64,000 bases of DNA from Blastococcus sp. TF02A-26 (GCF_003319125.1 NZ_QOHG01000009.1:120564-184563), one strand, 5' to 3'; positions 23,589 through 32,998 are shown, numbered from the stretch's first letter. Made by a program: numbers and translations. The notes: generated by a model from the letters alone, not told the origin.

Positions 23589-23633
23589 GCGGGCAGGCTA
23601 GGGGTCCCGGGGGTCCGCGCGCGTCCGCGTCGC

Positions 23634-23661
23634 GACGTATCCGCCCGGACCGGGGTACGTC
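23634..23661. promoter_or_regulatory. GACGTA/TACGTC inverted repeat between kinase and MMPL genes
   Basis: GACGTA and TACGTC arms separated by 16 bp lie in the 170-bp divergent region between the histidine kinase and MMPL genes. This spacing suits a dimeric regulator such as the neighbouring response regulator. The assignment is positional only. Confidence 0.35.
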
Positions 23662-23758
23662 AGGGAGCGCAGCCAGGTCGGTCGCCGCAGCGGATTCCCG
23701 GCGGCCCGGGCGTTCCTAGCGTTCGCGTCGTCCGTCCGGCCGTCGTCAGGAGCTCCCC

Positions 23759-25915
23759 GTGCTCGCGTCCCTCGCCCGAACCTGTGCCCGAGCCCGGTGG
23801 CTCGTCGTCGGCGCCTGGCTGGCCGCCGTCGTCGTCCTGTCGGTCCTGGCCGGTGCCTTCGCCGGCCCGACCAGCGACGACTTCGCGCTTCCCGACTCGG
23901 AGAGCCAGCGCGCCTCCGACCTGCTGGCCGACGCCGGGTTCGACGCCCGGTCCGGCACACAGGCGCAGGTGGTCCTGTCGTCGGCCGACGGGATCGACCG
24001 CCCCGAGGTGCGGGCCGCGGTGGCCGACCTCGCCGACGGCATCGCGGCGGATCTCCCCGGGGCGGAGGTGACCAGCCCGTTCGCCCCCGGCGGGGAGCGG
24101 CAGATCGCGCCGGGCGGGGAGATCGCCTACCTGCAGGTCGACCTCCCGCAGCGGGACCCCGCCGACCTGGCCGACGCCGCCGACGCCCTGGGCGCGCTGC
24201 GGGACGGCGTCGACGTGCCCGGCCTGCAGGTGGAGGTGGGCCTGCCCATGGACGAGGAGGGTGGCGGAGGACCGCCGGCCGAGGTGATCGGCGTCCTGGC
24301 CGCGGCGGTCATCCTGCTCATCGCCTTCGGATCGCTGGTGGCGATGGCGCTGCCGCTGGTCATCGGCGTCCTCGGTGCCCTGTGCGGGGTGGCGGCGATC
24401 GAGCTGGCCGCGCACGGCATCGACGTGCCGAGCTTCGCCGGCGCCGCCGCCGGGATGATCGCGATCGGCGTCGGCATCGACTACGCGCTCCTGGTGGTGA
24501 CCCGGTTCCGCGAGTCGCTGCGCGAGGGGACGCCGGTGGTCGAGGCGGTGGCCCTGGCCCAGCACACGGCCGGCCGGTCGGTGCTCTTCGCCGGCACCAC
24601 GGTGGTCATCGCCTCGCTGGGCCTGGTGCTCATGGGCATGGAGCTGATCACCGGGGTCGCGATCGGCATCGCCGCCGCCGTGCTGGTCACCATGCTGGCC
24701 GCGGTGACCCTGCTCCCGGCGCTGCTCGGCATCGTCGGACCGCGGCTGCAGCGGGCCCGGGCCCGCCGGGGGACCGACGGGTCCGGTGCCGGTGCCCAGC
24801 GGTGGGCGCGGACGGTCCAGCGCCGCCCGGTGGTGTGGGTGGTCGCTTCCCTGGTGCTGCTCGGCGTGCTCGCCGTACCCGTGCTCGACCTGCGGCTGGG
24901 CTTCAGCGACGCCGGCACGATGGCGGAGGAGACGTCGGCGCGGAAGGCCTACGACCTGGTCGCCGAGGGCTTCGGCCCGGGCGTGAACGCCCCGTTCGTG
25001 GTGGCGGTGAGCGGTCCGGACGCCTCGTCGGTCGCCCGTGACGTGGCCGACGCCGTGGCCGACGACCCGGGGGTGGCCTCGGTCGGCCCGCCGCAGGTGG
25101 CCGAGGACGGCGGCACCGCGGTCCTGCAGGTCGTGCCGACGTCGGCGCCGCGCGACGAGGAGACCACCGAGCTGGTGCACCGGCTGCGCGACGACGTCGT
25201 CCCCGACGCGGTGTCCGGGTCGGGTGCGGAGGTGGCGATCGGGGGAGCGCAGCCGGCGGCGGTGGACTTCGCCGACTACACGGGGGAGCGGCTGCCGGTG
25301 TTCCTCGGCGTGGTGCTGGCGCTGTCGTTCCTGCTGCTGACCGTCGTCTTCCGGGGGCTGGTCGTGGCGCTCAAGGCGGTGGTGGTGAACGTGCTGTCGA
25401 TCGCCGCGGCGTTCGGCGTGCTGGTCGCCGTCTTCCAGTGGGGCTGGGCGACCGACGTGCTGGGCATCGAGGGCGTCGGGCCGATCGAGGCCTGGGTGCC
25501 GATGATGCTGATCGCGATCGTGTTCGGCCTGTCGATGGACTACGAGGTGTTCCTGCTCTCGCGGATCCGGGAGGAGTACGACCGGACCGGGGACAACGCC
25601 TCGGCGGTCGCGACCGGTCTCGCGCGGACGGCCCGGGTGATCACGGCCGCGGCGGCGATCATGGTGTGCGTCTTCGGCAGCTTCGTGCTCGGCTCGGCGC
25701 GGGAGCTCCAGCTGTTCGGGTTCGGGCTGGCGGTGGCGGTGCTGATCGACGCGACGGTCGTCCGGATGGTGCTGGTGCCGGCGGCGATGGAGCTGCTCGG
25801 CCGGGCGAACTGGTGGCTGCCGCGCTCGCTGGACCGGGCGCTGCCGCACCTGACGGTCGAGGGCCCGGTGCCCCCGGCGCCGGCCTCTGTCCGGGAGCCC
25901 GCCGCGGTCGGCTGA
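23759..25915 (+). CDS. MMPL-family (RND) membrane transporter
   Basis: A 718-aa transporter of the MMPL branch of RND proteins. It has an N-terminal helix, a first extracellular domain (residues 35-160), a five-helix block with GIGVDYAL-type GIDYALLVVTRFRE, a second extracellular domain (about 380-510) and a second block with GLSMDYEVFLLSRIREEYD. The two DY motifs are the proton-relay sites of MMPL proteins. Substrate may be a lipid or drug. The divergent two-component pair suggests inducible expression. Start is GTG 23759 with CAGGAG 6 nt upstream. It ends 4 bp from the convergent ackA stop. Confidence 0.92.
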   Translation: MLASLARTCARARWLVVGAWLAAVVVLSVLAGAFAGPTSDDFALPDSESQRASDLLADAGFDARSGTQAQVVLSSADGIDRPEVRAAVADLADGIAADLPGAEVTSPFAPGGERQIAPGGEIAYLQVDLPQRDPADLADAADALGALRDGVDVPGLQVEVGLPMDEEGGGGPPAEVIGVLAAAVILLIAFGSLVAMALPLVIGVLGALCGVAAIELAAHGIDVPSFAGAAAGMIAIGVGIDYALLVVTRFRESLREGTPVVEAVALAQHTAGRSVLFAGTTVVIASLGLVLMGMELITGVAIGIAAAVLVTMLAAVTLLPALLGIVGPRLQRARARRGTDGSGAGAQRWARTVQRRPVVWVVASLVLLGVLAVPVLDLRLGFSDAGTMAEETSARKAYDLVAEGFGPGVNAPFVVAVSGPDASSVARDVADAVADDPGVASVGPPQVAEDGGTAVLQVVPTSAPRDEETTELVHRLRDDVVPDAVSGSGAEVAIGGAQPAAVDFADYTGERLPVFLGVVLALSFLLLTVVFRGLVVALKAVVVNVLSIAAAFGVLVAVFQWGWATDVLGIEGVGPIEAWVPMMLIAIVFGLSMDYEVFLLSRIREEYDRTGDNASAVATGLARTARVITAAAAIMVCVFGSFVLGSARELQLFGFGLAVAVLIDATVVRMVLVPAAMELLGRANWWLPRSLDRALPHLTVEGPVPPAPASVREPAAVG

Positions 25916-25919
25916 CCCC

Positions 25920-26999
25920 TCACCCCCGCAGGAGCCGGCGCACCTGCCGGTCCATGACGATCTCCTCGTCGGCGGTGACGACCAGGACGCGGACGCCGGC
26001 GCCGGCGGGGGAGATCGGCCCGGGGCCGGCGGCCGCGGGGTCGAGCGCGACGCCCAGGTGGGCGAGCATGCCGGCGACGGCCGACCGCACTCCCGCCGAG
26101 TGCTCGCCGATCCCGCCCGTGAACACCAGGGTGTCCAGGCCGCCGAGCAGCGCGGTGTAGCCGGCGACCGTGGTGGCCACCGAGCGGGTGAACACCTCCA
26201 GCGCCAGCGGGCAGTCGTCGTCCCCCGCGGCGGCGCGCGCCTCGACGTCCTGCATGTCGGTGACCCCGCCGGTCAGCCCGGCGATGCCGGAGCGGTGGTT
26301 GACCAGGTCGCGCAGTTCCGGGATCGACCAGCCGTGCTCGCCGAGGAAGAGGACGGCGTCGGGGTCCAGGTCACCGGTCCGCGTCGCCGAGAGGACGCCG
26401 CCGGTGGGGGAGAAGCTCATCGAGGTGGCCACCGGCCGGCCGCCGTCGAGCGCGGTCACGCTGCACCCGCCGCCGAGGTGGGCGACCACGGCCCGGCCGA
26501 GGTCGGGCACCGTGTCGACGACGTGCTCCAGGTTCAGCCCGTGGAAGCCGTAGCGCCGCACGCCCAGCCGGGCGACCTCCTCGGGCAGCGGCAGCCGGGT
26601 CGCGGCCTCGGGGAGGACGGCGTGGAAGGCCGTGTCGAAGCAGGCGACGTGCGGCAGCGCCGGCCACCGCTCCCGTGCCGCCGCGATCGCCGCGATCGCC
26701 CCGGGCAGGTGCAGCGGCGCGAAGGGGACCAGCTCGCGCAGGGAGGCGACGAGGCCGTCGTCCACCCGTTCCGGGGCGGTGTGCCGGGGGCCGCCGTGCA
26801 CCACCCGGTGGGCGACGGCGACCAGCTCGACGCCGGCGTCGTCCACCCGGCCGGCGAGCTCGGCGACCGCGCCGGCGACGTCGTCGGGCGGGCGGGGGAC
26901 GTGCACGTCCAGCACCCGCCGGCCCGCGGCGTCGTGCACCGCGGCCTTGAGCGACCGGGATCCCGGGTTGAGCGCCAGGACGGCGCCGCCGGCCGTCAT
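25920..26999 (-). CDS. ackA: Acetate kinase
   Basis: A 359-aa ASKHA-fold kinase that converts acetyl phosphate and ADP to acetate and ATP. N-terminal LALNPGSRSLKAAV is the phosphate-binding loop. HRVVHGGPRH, FDTAFHAVLPE, RYGFHGLNLEHV, AHLGGGCSVTA and the signature FTGGIGEHSAGVRSA are present. It is slightly shorter than the usual 390-400 aa. Start ATG 26999 overlaps the phosphoketolase stop (ATGA). No phosphotransacetylase gene is nearby, so acetyl phosphate probably comes from phosphoketolase. Confidence 0.92.
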   Translation of the reverse strand: MTAGGAVLALNPGSRSLKAAVHDAAGRRVLDVHVPRPPDDVAGAVAELAGRVDDAGVELVAVAHRVVHGGPRHTAPERVDDGLVASLRELVPFAPLHLPGAIAAIAAARERWPALPHVACFDTAFHAVLPEAATRLPLPEEVARLGVRRYGFHGLNLEHVVDTVPDLGRAVVAHLGGGCSVTALDGGRPVATSMSFSPTGGVLSATRTGDLDPDAVLFLGEHGWSIPELRDLVNHRSGIAGLTGGVTDMQDVEARAAAGDDDCPLALEVFTRSVATTVAGYTALLGGLDTLVFTGGIGEHSAGVRSAVAGMLAHLGVALDPAAAGPGPISPAGAGVRVLVVTADEEIVMDRQVRRLLRG

Positions 27000-29398
27000 C
27001 CCTGCCAGGTCCAGTCGCGCACCTCCGGCATGTCCTCCAGGTGCTCGCGCACGTAGGAGTGGTGCCGCTCGAGCTGGGCGCGGCAGAACGCGGCGAGCTC
27101 GGTGCCCTTCTCCGGCGCCCGCCGCGACCGGCGCAGCGCCTCCAGCACCAGGTGGTAGCGGCTCATCCGGTTCAGCACGACCATGTCGAACGGCGTGGTC
27201 GTCGTCCCCTGCTCCTCGAAGCCGCGCACATGGAAGCGGTCGGGCCGGGTGCGGCCGTGCAGCAGCTGGTGCACCGCGCGGGCGTAACCGTGGAAGGCGA
27301 AGACGACGTCGGTGTCGGCGGTGAACAGCTCGACGAAGCGGTCCTCGGGGAAGCCGTGCGGGTGGTCGTCGTGCGGCAGCAGCGCCATGAGGTCGACGAC
27401 GTTGACCATCCGTACCCGCAGCCACGGCACGTGCTGCCGCAGCAGCTCGGCGGCGGCGAGGGTCTCCTGGGTCGGGACGTCACCGGCCGCGGCGAGGACG
27501 ACGTCGGGCGGGCCGTCGTCGGTCTCGGTGCCGGCCCAGGCCCACACCGAGGCGCCGGCGGCGGCGTGCTCGCGGGCCTGGTCGAGGGTCAGGTACTGCA
27601 GGTGCTTCTGCTTGTCGGCGACGAGCAGGTTGACGTGGTCGGTGCTGCGCAGGCAGTGGTCGGCGACCGACAGCAGCGTGTTGGCGTCCGGCGGCAGCCA
27701 CACCCGGACGACCTTGGGCGACAGCGGCATGACGGTGTCGAGCAGGCCGGGACCCTGGTGGCTGAAGCCGTTGTGGTCGTTGCGCCAGCACGTGCTGGTC
27801 AGCAGGATCGTCAGCGAGGAGACCGGCGCCCGCCACGGCAGGTCGGCGGCGTGCTGCAGCCACTTCACGTGCTGCACCACCATCGAGGCGCTCACCATCG
27901 CGAAGGCCTCGTAGGTGGCGAACAGGCCGTGCCGGCCGGTGAGCAGGTAGCCCTCCAGCCAGCCCTGGCACAGGTGCTCGCTCAGCACCTCCATGACCCG
28001 GCCGTGCGGGGAGAGGTGGTCGTCGGTGGGGAGCACCTCGGCCTGCAGGCAGCGGTCGGTGACCTCGAAGACGGCCTGCAGCCGGTTGCTCGCCGTCTCG
28101 TCGGGACAGAAGAGCCGGAAGGTCCCGCCGCCGTCCTCGGTGGTGGTGCGGAGGTAGACGTCGCGCAGCAGCTCACCCAGCGGGTGGGTGGTCTCGGCGA
28201 GCGTGGCGCCGGGGGCGGGGACGTCGACGGCGTAGGACTCGAGCGGCGGCAGGTCCAGCGGGGTGCGCCGCCGGCCGCCGTTGGCGTACGGGCTCGCCCC
28301 CATGCGCAGGTCGCCGCCGGGGGCGAGCGCCGCCAGCTCGGGCACCAGGGCGCCGTCGTCGGTGAACAGGGTCTCGGGGGAGTAGGAGCGCAGCCACTGC
28401 TCGAGCAGGGCCAGGTGGGCGGGGTCGGTCTGCACGCCCGACAGCGGCACCTGGTGGGAGCGGGCGGTGCCCTCGACCTGGACGCCGTCGACCTCGTGCG
28501 GGCCGGTCCAGCCCTTCGGGGTGCGCAGCACGATGGCCGGCCAGCGGGGGCGCACGACCTCCTCGCCGCCACGCGCCGCGGCCTGGATCTCGCGGATCCG
28601 GTCGTGCGCCGTGCGCAGCGCCGCCTCGAGGTCGCGGAAGACGGTGCGCGGGTCGTCCCCGGCGACGACGACCGGTGCCCAGCCCTGGCTGCTGAGGTAG
28701 CCGGTGACGTCCTCGTCGGAGGAGCGGCCCCACACGGTGGGGCTGCCGATCTTGTAGCCGTTGAGGTGCAGGATCGGCAGCACGGCGCCGTCGCGGCGGG
28801 CGTCGAGGAACGCCGGGATCTTCCACGAGCCCGACAGCGGCCCGGTCTCGGCCTCGCCGTCGCCGACGACGCAGGCGACGAGCAGGTCGGGGGAGTCGAA
28901 GGCGGCGCCGGCCGCGTGGACCAGCGCGTACCCGAGCTCGCCGCCCTCGTGGATGCTGCCCGGGGTCGGCACGCTGACGTGGCTGGGGATCCCCCCGGGG
29001 CTGGAGAACTGGCGGAACAGCCGCAGGACGCCCGCCTCGTCCTGGCCCACCAGCGGGTAGATCTCGCTGTAGGTGCCCTCGAGGTAGGTGCTCGCCACGA
29101 GAGCGGGGCCGCCGTGCCCGGGGCCGGCGACGTACAGGCACGGTGTCCCGGTGCGCCGGATGAGCCGGTTGAGCTGCACGTAGACCGCCGAGAGACCGGG
29201 GCTGGTGCCCCAGTGCCCGAGCAGCCGCGGCTTCACGTCGTCGTGCTGCAGCGGACAGCGCAGCAGCGGGTTGGCGCGGAGGTAGATCTGCCCGACGGTC
29301 AGGTAGTTGGCCGCGGCCCACCACCGCAGGTCCAGCTCCAGGTCCTCGTCGCCGTAGCTGTCGTCGACCGCGGTCGCCGCGGGGGTCTGCAACGCCAT
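26996..29398 (-). CDS. xfp: Xylulose-5-phosphate/fructose-6-phosphate phosphoketolase
   Basis: An 800-aa ThDP enzyme that cleaves xylulose 5-phosphate (and possibly fructose 6-phosphate) with phosphate to acetyl phosphate plus an aldose phosphate. Family marks: LLGHWGTSPGLSAVYVQLNR near residue 60, GPGHGGPALVASTYLEGTYS, the ThDP motif CVVGDGEAETGPLSGSWK and HLNGYKIGSPTVWGR. Full length for the family. Translationally coupled to ackA, so the operon makes a phosphoketolase shunt yielding acetate and ATP. Start is ATG 29398. Confidence 0.95.
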   Translation of the reverse strand: MALQTPAATAVDDSYGDEDLELDLRWWAAANYLTVGQIYLRANPLLRCPLQHDDVKPRLLGHWGTSPGLSAVYVQLNRLIRRTGTPCLYVAGPGHGGPALVASTYLEGTYSEIYPLVGQDEAGVLRLFRQFSSPGGIPSHVSVPTPGSIHEGGELGYALVHAAGAAFDSPDLLVACVVGDGEAETGPLSGSWKIPAFLDARRDGAVLPILHLNGYKIGSPTVWGRSSDEDVTGYLSSQGWAPVVVAGDDPRTVFRDLEAALRTAHDRIREIQAAARGGEEVVRPRWPAIVLRTPKGWTGPHEVDGVQVEGTARSHQVPLSGVQTDPAHLALLEQWLRSYSPETLFTDDGALVPELAALAPGGDLRMGASPYANGGRRRTPLDLPPLESYAVDVPAPGATLAETTHPLGELLRDVYLRTTTEDGGGTFRLFCPDETASNRLQAVFEVTDRCLQAEVLPTDDHLSPHGRVMEVLSEHLCQGWLEGYLLTGRHGLFATYEAFAMVSASMVVQHVKWLQHAADLPWRAPVSSLTILLTSTCWRNDHNGFSHQGPGLLDTVMPLSPKVVRVWLPPDANTLLSVADHCLRSTDHVNLLVADKQKHLQYLTLDQAREHAAAGASVWAWAGTETDDGPPDVVLAAAGDVPTQETLAAAELLRQHVPWLRVRMVNVVDLMALLPHDDHPHGFPEDRFVELFTADTDVVFAFHGYARAVHQLLHGRTRPDRFHVRGFEEQGTTTTPFDMVVLNRMSRYHLVLEALRRSRRAPEKGTELAAFCRAQLERHHSYVREHLEDMPEVRDWTWQG

Positions 29399-29729
29399 GC
29401 GCCTCAGTCTGTCGGGCGACGGTGAACGCGGCCGGTCGGGGTGGTGACGAGTGCAGCGTCGCCGGCAGCGGGGCGGGACGAGCCCCGGCCCGCGGGTACT
29501 CCTCCCGGCTCGCTCGGGCTCTGCCCCGTATGTGGGGCAGAGCCCGAGCGAGCGGAGGAGGACACGTCCGTGGGCTGCCGCTCAGGCGGACGGGTGTCAC
29601 CCGTTCGGTGGGTCCTGACCGCCCCGTGAGCGTGAGCTGTCCACAGGGCGCTGCCTGTGCGGCGCGCGGAACCGGCCGGTCCTCCTACAGTCCCCGCGAT
29701 CTGGGGAGCGGACGACACGGGGGTGGGGC
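29399..29729. other. Intergenic region between divergent xfp and tadA
   Basis: This 331-bp region holds no gene I can support; the short frames in it have no ribosome site and no coding character. It contains a perfect 20-bp-stem hairpin (29508-29553) and a TACAGT hexamer (29686-29691) that could be the -10 box of the Tad operon, 38 bp before the GTG start. Confidence 0.6.
29508..29553. terminator. Strong hairpin in the divergent xfp-tadA region
   Basis: GCTCGCTCGGGCTCTGCCCC and its exact complement flank a GTATGT loop. The 20-bp stem is as good as any terminator in the window, yet it lies upstream of both flanking genes. It may insulate the two divergent transcripts or be an attenuator in the xfp leader; no function is proven. 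Confidence 0.55.
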
Positions 29730-30980
29730 GTGCCGATGGCGGCGAGCGCGCTCGAGGTCGTGGACGGCGAGGTGCGCGAGCTCATCCGCCGTCGCGGCCT
29801 GGACCCGCTGGTGGACCCCGTACCGGTCCGCCTCCTGGTGCGCGACGTCGTCGCCGACTACTCCGAGCGGTCGCTGAACTCGACGCTGCCGCCGATCGCC
29901 GACCCGGAATCGGTGGTCCGCGACGTGCTCGACCGCGTGGCGGGGTTCGGCCCGCTGCAGCGCTACCTGGACGACCCGGAGATCGAGGAGATCTGGGTCA
30001 ACGAGCCCGGGCGGGTGTTCGTGGCCCGTCGTGGACGCAGCGAGCTGACGACGACGATCCTGGGCGCGGGGGAGCTGGCCGACCTGGTCGAGCGGATGCT
30101 GCGCGCCTCCGGTCGCCGCCTCGACATGTCGACGCCGTTCGTGGACGCGACGCTCCCCGACGGCTCCCGCCTCCATGTGGTGATCCCGGACATCACCAGG
30201 CGCGACATGGCGGTGAACATCCGCAAGTTCGTGCTGCAGGCGCACTCCCTCGACGAGCTGGTGCAGCTGGGGACGCTGACCGCGCACGCGGCCCGGTTCC
30301 TCGAGGCCGCCGTCGCCGCCGGGCTCAACGTCCTCGTCTCCGGCGGCACCCAGGCCGGCAAGACCACGCTCCTGAACTGCCTGTGCGCGGCCATCCCGGC
30401 GCGGGAGCGGGTGATCACCTGCGAGGAGGTCTTCGAGCTGCGGGTGCCGCTGCCCGACGTCGTCGCGATGCAGACCCGTCAGCCGAACCTCGAGGGCGCC
30501 GGCGAGATCCCGTTGCGCCGGCTCGTCAAGGAGGCGCTGCGGATGCGGCCCTCGCGGATCGTCGTCGGGGAGGTGCGCCAAGAGGAGTGCCTCGACCTGC
30601 TGATCGCGCTCAACTCGGGTCTGCCGGGCATGTGCACGTTGCACGCCAACAGCGCGCGCGAGGCCGTGACGAAGATGTGCACCCTCCCGCTGCTGGCCGG
30701 CGAGAACATCGGCCACGCCTTCGTCGTCCCCACCGTGGCGGCCAGCGTCGACCTCGTCGTGCACGTCGGCACCGATCCCGACGGCCGGCGCCGCGTCCGC
30801 GAGATCGTCGCCGTCCCCGGCCGCACGGAGGACGGCGTGGTCGAGCTGGCCGACGTCTTCACCACCCGCGACGGGCGGCTGGTCCGCGCCGGCGGTCACC
30901 CGCCGCACCCCGAGCGGTTCGCCGCCCAGGGCATCGACCTCGCCGCCGTGCTGGAGGACACCGGCCGGTGGGACCGGTGA
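29730..30980 (+). CDS. tadA: Tad pilus assembly ATPase TadA/CpaF
   Basis: A 416-aa type II/IV secretion ATPase that powers Tad/Flp pilus assembly. The N-terminal domain has FGPLQRYLDDPEIEEIWVNE. The core has Walker A VSGGTQAGKTTLLN (Gln/Ala in place of the usual Ser/Gly), ERVITCEEVFELR, the Asp/His boxes and Walker B RIVVGEVRQEECLDLL, followed by GMCTLHANS. Start is GTG 29730, with ATG 29736 as an alternative. The tadB start overlaps its stop (GTGA). Confidence 0.92.
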   Translation: MPMAASALEVVDGEVRELIRRRGLDPLVDPVPVRLLVRDVVADYSERSLNSTLPPIADPESVVRDVLDRVAGFGPLQRYLDDPEIEEIWVNEPGRVFVARRGRSELTTTILGAGELADLVERMLRASGRRLDMSTPFVDATLPDGSRLHVVIPDITRRDMAVNIRKFVLQAHSLDELVQLGTLTAHAARFLEAAVAAGLNVLVSGGTQAGKTTLLNCLCAAIPARERVITCEEVFELRVPLPDVVAMQTRQPNLEGAGEIPLRRLVKEALRMRPSRIVVGEVRQEECLDLLIALNSGLPGMCTLHANSAREAVTKMCTLPLLAGENIGHAFVVPTVAASVDLVVHVGTDPDGRRRVREIVAVPGRTEDGVVELADVFTTRDGRLVRAGGHPPHPERFAAQGIDLAAVLEDTGRWDR

Positions 30981-31834
30981 CCGGCGCGTTCCTGGGGCTC
31001 CTGCTCGGCGTCGGTCTGCTGCTGATCTGGCGCAGCGGCCCGCGGGCGCCGCAGCGCAGGCCGGGCCCGCGGCGGACCGGACGGCGCCAGCAGCAGCTCG
31101 CGGCGGCCGGTCTGACCGGGATCAACGCCGCGCAGCTGCTCGCGCTGCAGATCGGCCTCGGGCTCGTGGTGCTGGTCGTCGTCCTGCTGAGCACGGGCAC
31201 GGTCACGGTGAGCCTGGCGTTCGCCGTCTTCGGCTTCGCGCTGCCCGCGGTCCAGGTGCGCCGGCTGGCGGTGCGTCGCCGGGCGGACCTGCGCGAGGTC
31301 TGGCCGGAGGTGGTCGACAACCTCGCCTCCGCCGTCCGCGCCGGGTTGTCGCTGCCGGAGGCGCTGGCCGCGCTCGCGGTCCGGGGGCCGGAGGTGCTGC
31401 GGCCGGCCTTCGGCCGGTTCGCCGCCGAGTACCGCAGCAGCGGCCGCTTCAGCACGTGCCTCGACCGCCTCAAGGACGACCTCGCCGACCCGGTCGCCGA
31501 CCGCATCGTGGAGACGCTGCGGGTGGCGCGGGAGGTCGGCGGCAGCGACCTCGGGCGGGTGCTGCGCACGCTCGCGACCTTCCTCCGCGAGGACGCCCGC
31601 GCCCGCGCGGAGCTCGAGACCCGGCAGGGGTGGGTGGTGCAGGCGGCGCGGCTGGCGGTCGCCGCGCCGTGGGTGGTGCTGCTGCTCCTGGCCACCCAGT
31701 CGACCACCCTCGCCGCGTACGACTCGGCGGCCGGGACGGCGCTGCTGCTCGGTGGCGGGGTGGTGTGCCTGGTCGCCTACCGGCTGATGCTGCGGATCGG
31801 GCGGCTGCCGCAGGACGTGCGGGTGCTCCGGTGA
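30977..31834 (+). CDS. tadB: Tad pilus inner-membrane protein TadB
   Basis: A 285-aa T2SSF-domain protein of the pilus platform. It has an N-terminal helix (GAFLGLLLGVGLLLIW), a second helix pair around residues 52-85, then the cytoplasmic F domain (WPEVVDNLASAVRAGLSLPE, about 112-235) and two C-terminal helices. Coupled to tadA and tadC by GTGA overlaps on both sides. The A-then-two-F-proteins order identifies it as TadB. Confidence 0.88.
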   Translation: MTGAFLGLLLGVGLLLIWRSGPRAPQRRPGPRRTGRRQQQLAAAGLTGINAAQLLALQIGLGLVVLVVVLLSTGTVTVSLAFAVFGFALPAVQVRRLAVRRRADLREVWPEVVDNLASAVRAGLSLPEALAALAVRGPEVLRPAFGRFAAEYRSSGRFSTCLDRLKDDLADPVADRIVETLRVAREVGGSDLGRVLRTLATFLREDARARAELETRQGWVVQAARLAVAAPWVVLLLLATQSTTLAAYDSAAGTALLLGGGVVCLVAYRLMLRIGRLPQDVRVLR

Positions 31835-32763
31835 TCCTCGGGATGCTGCTCGGGCTGACCGCGGCGACCGGCGTGCTGCTGGTCGTCGGCTACGCGCCGC
31901 CGTTCCGCTCGGTCCGGCTGGTCGACCGGCTCGCGCCCTACCTGCAGGACGCACCGCCGCCGTCCCGGTTGCTGGGGACCGCGACCGAGCCCGGTCTGCT
32001 CACCGCCGCGCGGCGGGTGTTCGGACCGGTGGTGACCGACGGCGCCCGGCTCCTCGACCGCACGCTCGGCGGGCGGGCCGCGGTCCGCCGCCGACTCGAC
32101 GCGCTGGCCTCGGACACGACCGTCGAGGACTTCCGGGTGGAGCAGGTCGTCTGGGGCGGGCTGGGCCTGCTCGGCGCGGCCGGGGTGGCGCTGCTGGGCA
32201 CGGTGGCCGCGGCCGAGTTCAACGTCCTGTCCGTGGGGCTTCTCTGCGTGGCCGGGCTGGTCGGCGGGCTGCTCGGCCGCGACTGGTGGCTGACGCGGCA
32301 GGTCGCTCGCCGCGAGGAGTTGCTGCTCGCCGAGTTCCCGGTCGTCGCCGAGCTGCTCGCGCTGGCCGTCACGGCCGGGGAGGGGCCGGCGGCCGCGATC
32401 GACCGGGTCACCCGGCTCTCCGGCGGCGAGCTGGCCCGCGAGCTGGGTGGGGCGCTGGGCCGAGCCCGCGCGGGGGTGCCGCTCACCGAGGCCCTGCAGC
32501 AGGTCGCCGACCGGACGTCGCTGGACCCGCTGGCCCGGTTCGTCGACGGCCTGCTCGTCGCCATCGAGCGCGGCACGCCACTGGCCGAGGTCCTGCGGGC
32601 GCAGGCCGCCGACGTCCGCGAGGCGGGCAAGCGACGGCTGCTCGAGGCCGGTGGCCGCAAGGAGATCGCGATGATGGTCCCGGTCGTCTTCCTGGTGCTG
32701 CCGGTCACCGTCCTCTTCGCCCTGTTCCCGGGCCTGATCAGCATCGTCTCGCTGGCGTCGTGA
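31831..32763 (+). CDS. tadC: Tad pilus inner-membrane protein TadC
   Basis: A 310-aa second T2SSF-domain protein. Membrane helices occur at about residues 1-20, 108-125, 130-150 and 285-308. The F domain between them has LLLAEFPVVAELLALAVTAGEG and LARFVDGLLVAIERGTPLAE. Together with TadB it forms the platform on which the TadA ATPase acts. Start GTG 31831 overlaps the tadB stop. Confidence 0.87.
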   Translation: MILGMLLGLTAATGVLLVVGYAPPFRSVRLVDRLAPYLQDAPPPSRLLGTATEPGLLTAARRVFGPVVTDGARLLDRTLGGRAAVRRRLDALASDTTVEDFRVEQVVWGGLGLLGAAGVALLGTVAAAEFNVLSVGLLCVAGLVGGLLGRDWWLTRQVARREELLLAEFPVVAELLALAVTAGEGPAAAIDRVTRLSGGELARELGGALGRARAGVPLTEALQQVADRTSLDPLARFVDGLLVAIERGTPLAEVLRAQAADVREAGKRRLLEAGGRKEIAMMVPVVFLVLPVTVLFALFPGLISIVSLAS

Positions 32764-32791
32764 GCGCAGCGACCGACCGAGGAGGACGCCC

Positions 32792-32998
32792 GTGCGTCTC
32801 GTGACCGTGTTCCTGGCTGTGCTCGTGGCGCTGGCCGCCCGGCTCCGTGGGGACGATCCCGAGCGGGGCGACGTGCCCGGCTGGGTGATGATCACCGTGA
32901 TGACGGCGGCGCTGGTGCTCGCCATCCTCATCCCGTTCCGCGAGGCGATCGTGGACGCGGTCTCCAACGCCCTGGACTCCGTCACGACAGGTGGCTGA
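32792..32998 (+). CDS. Flp-like small pilin candidate
   Basis: A 68-aa protein with a hydrophobic N-terminus, then GDDPERGDVPGWVMITVMTAA leading into one membrane helix (about residues 32-50) and a short amphipathic tail. Its size and place between tadC and tadE fit a Flp pilin. The usual processing site followed by Glu-Tyr is not visible, so it is an atypical pilin or a related small protein. Start GTG 32792 has GAGGA 8-12 nt upstream. Its stop overlaps the next gene. Confidence 0.7.
   Translation: MRLVTVFLAVLVALAARLRGDDPERGDVPGWVMITVMTAALVLAILIPFREAIVDAVSNALDSVTTGG

Noticed and set aside
23660..25849. A 729-aa minus-strand open frame opposite the MMPL gene
   Set aside because: Low-complexity His/Arg/Asp/Gly composition with no domain; the plus strand carries the full MMPL transporter.
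27041..29425. A 794-aa plus-strand open frame opposite the phosphoketolase gene
   Set aside because: The minus strand has the complete phosphoketolase with its ThDP motif. The plus-strand frame is a compositional shadow.
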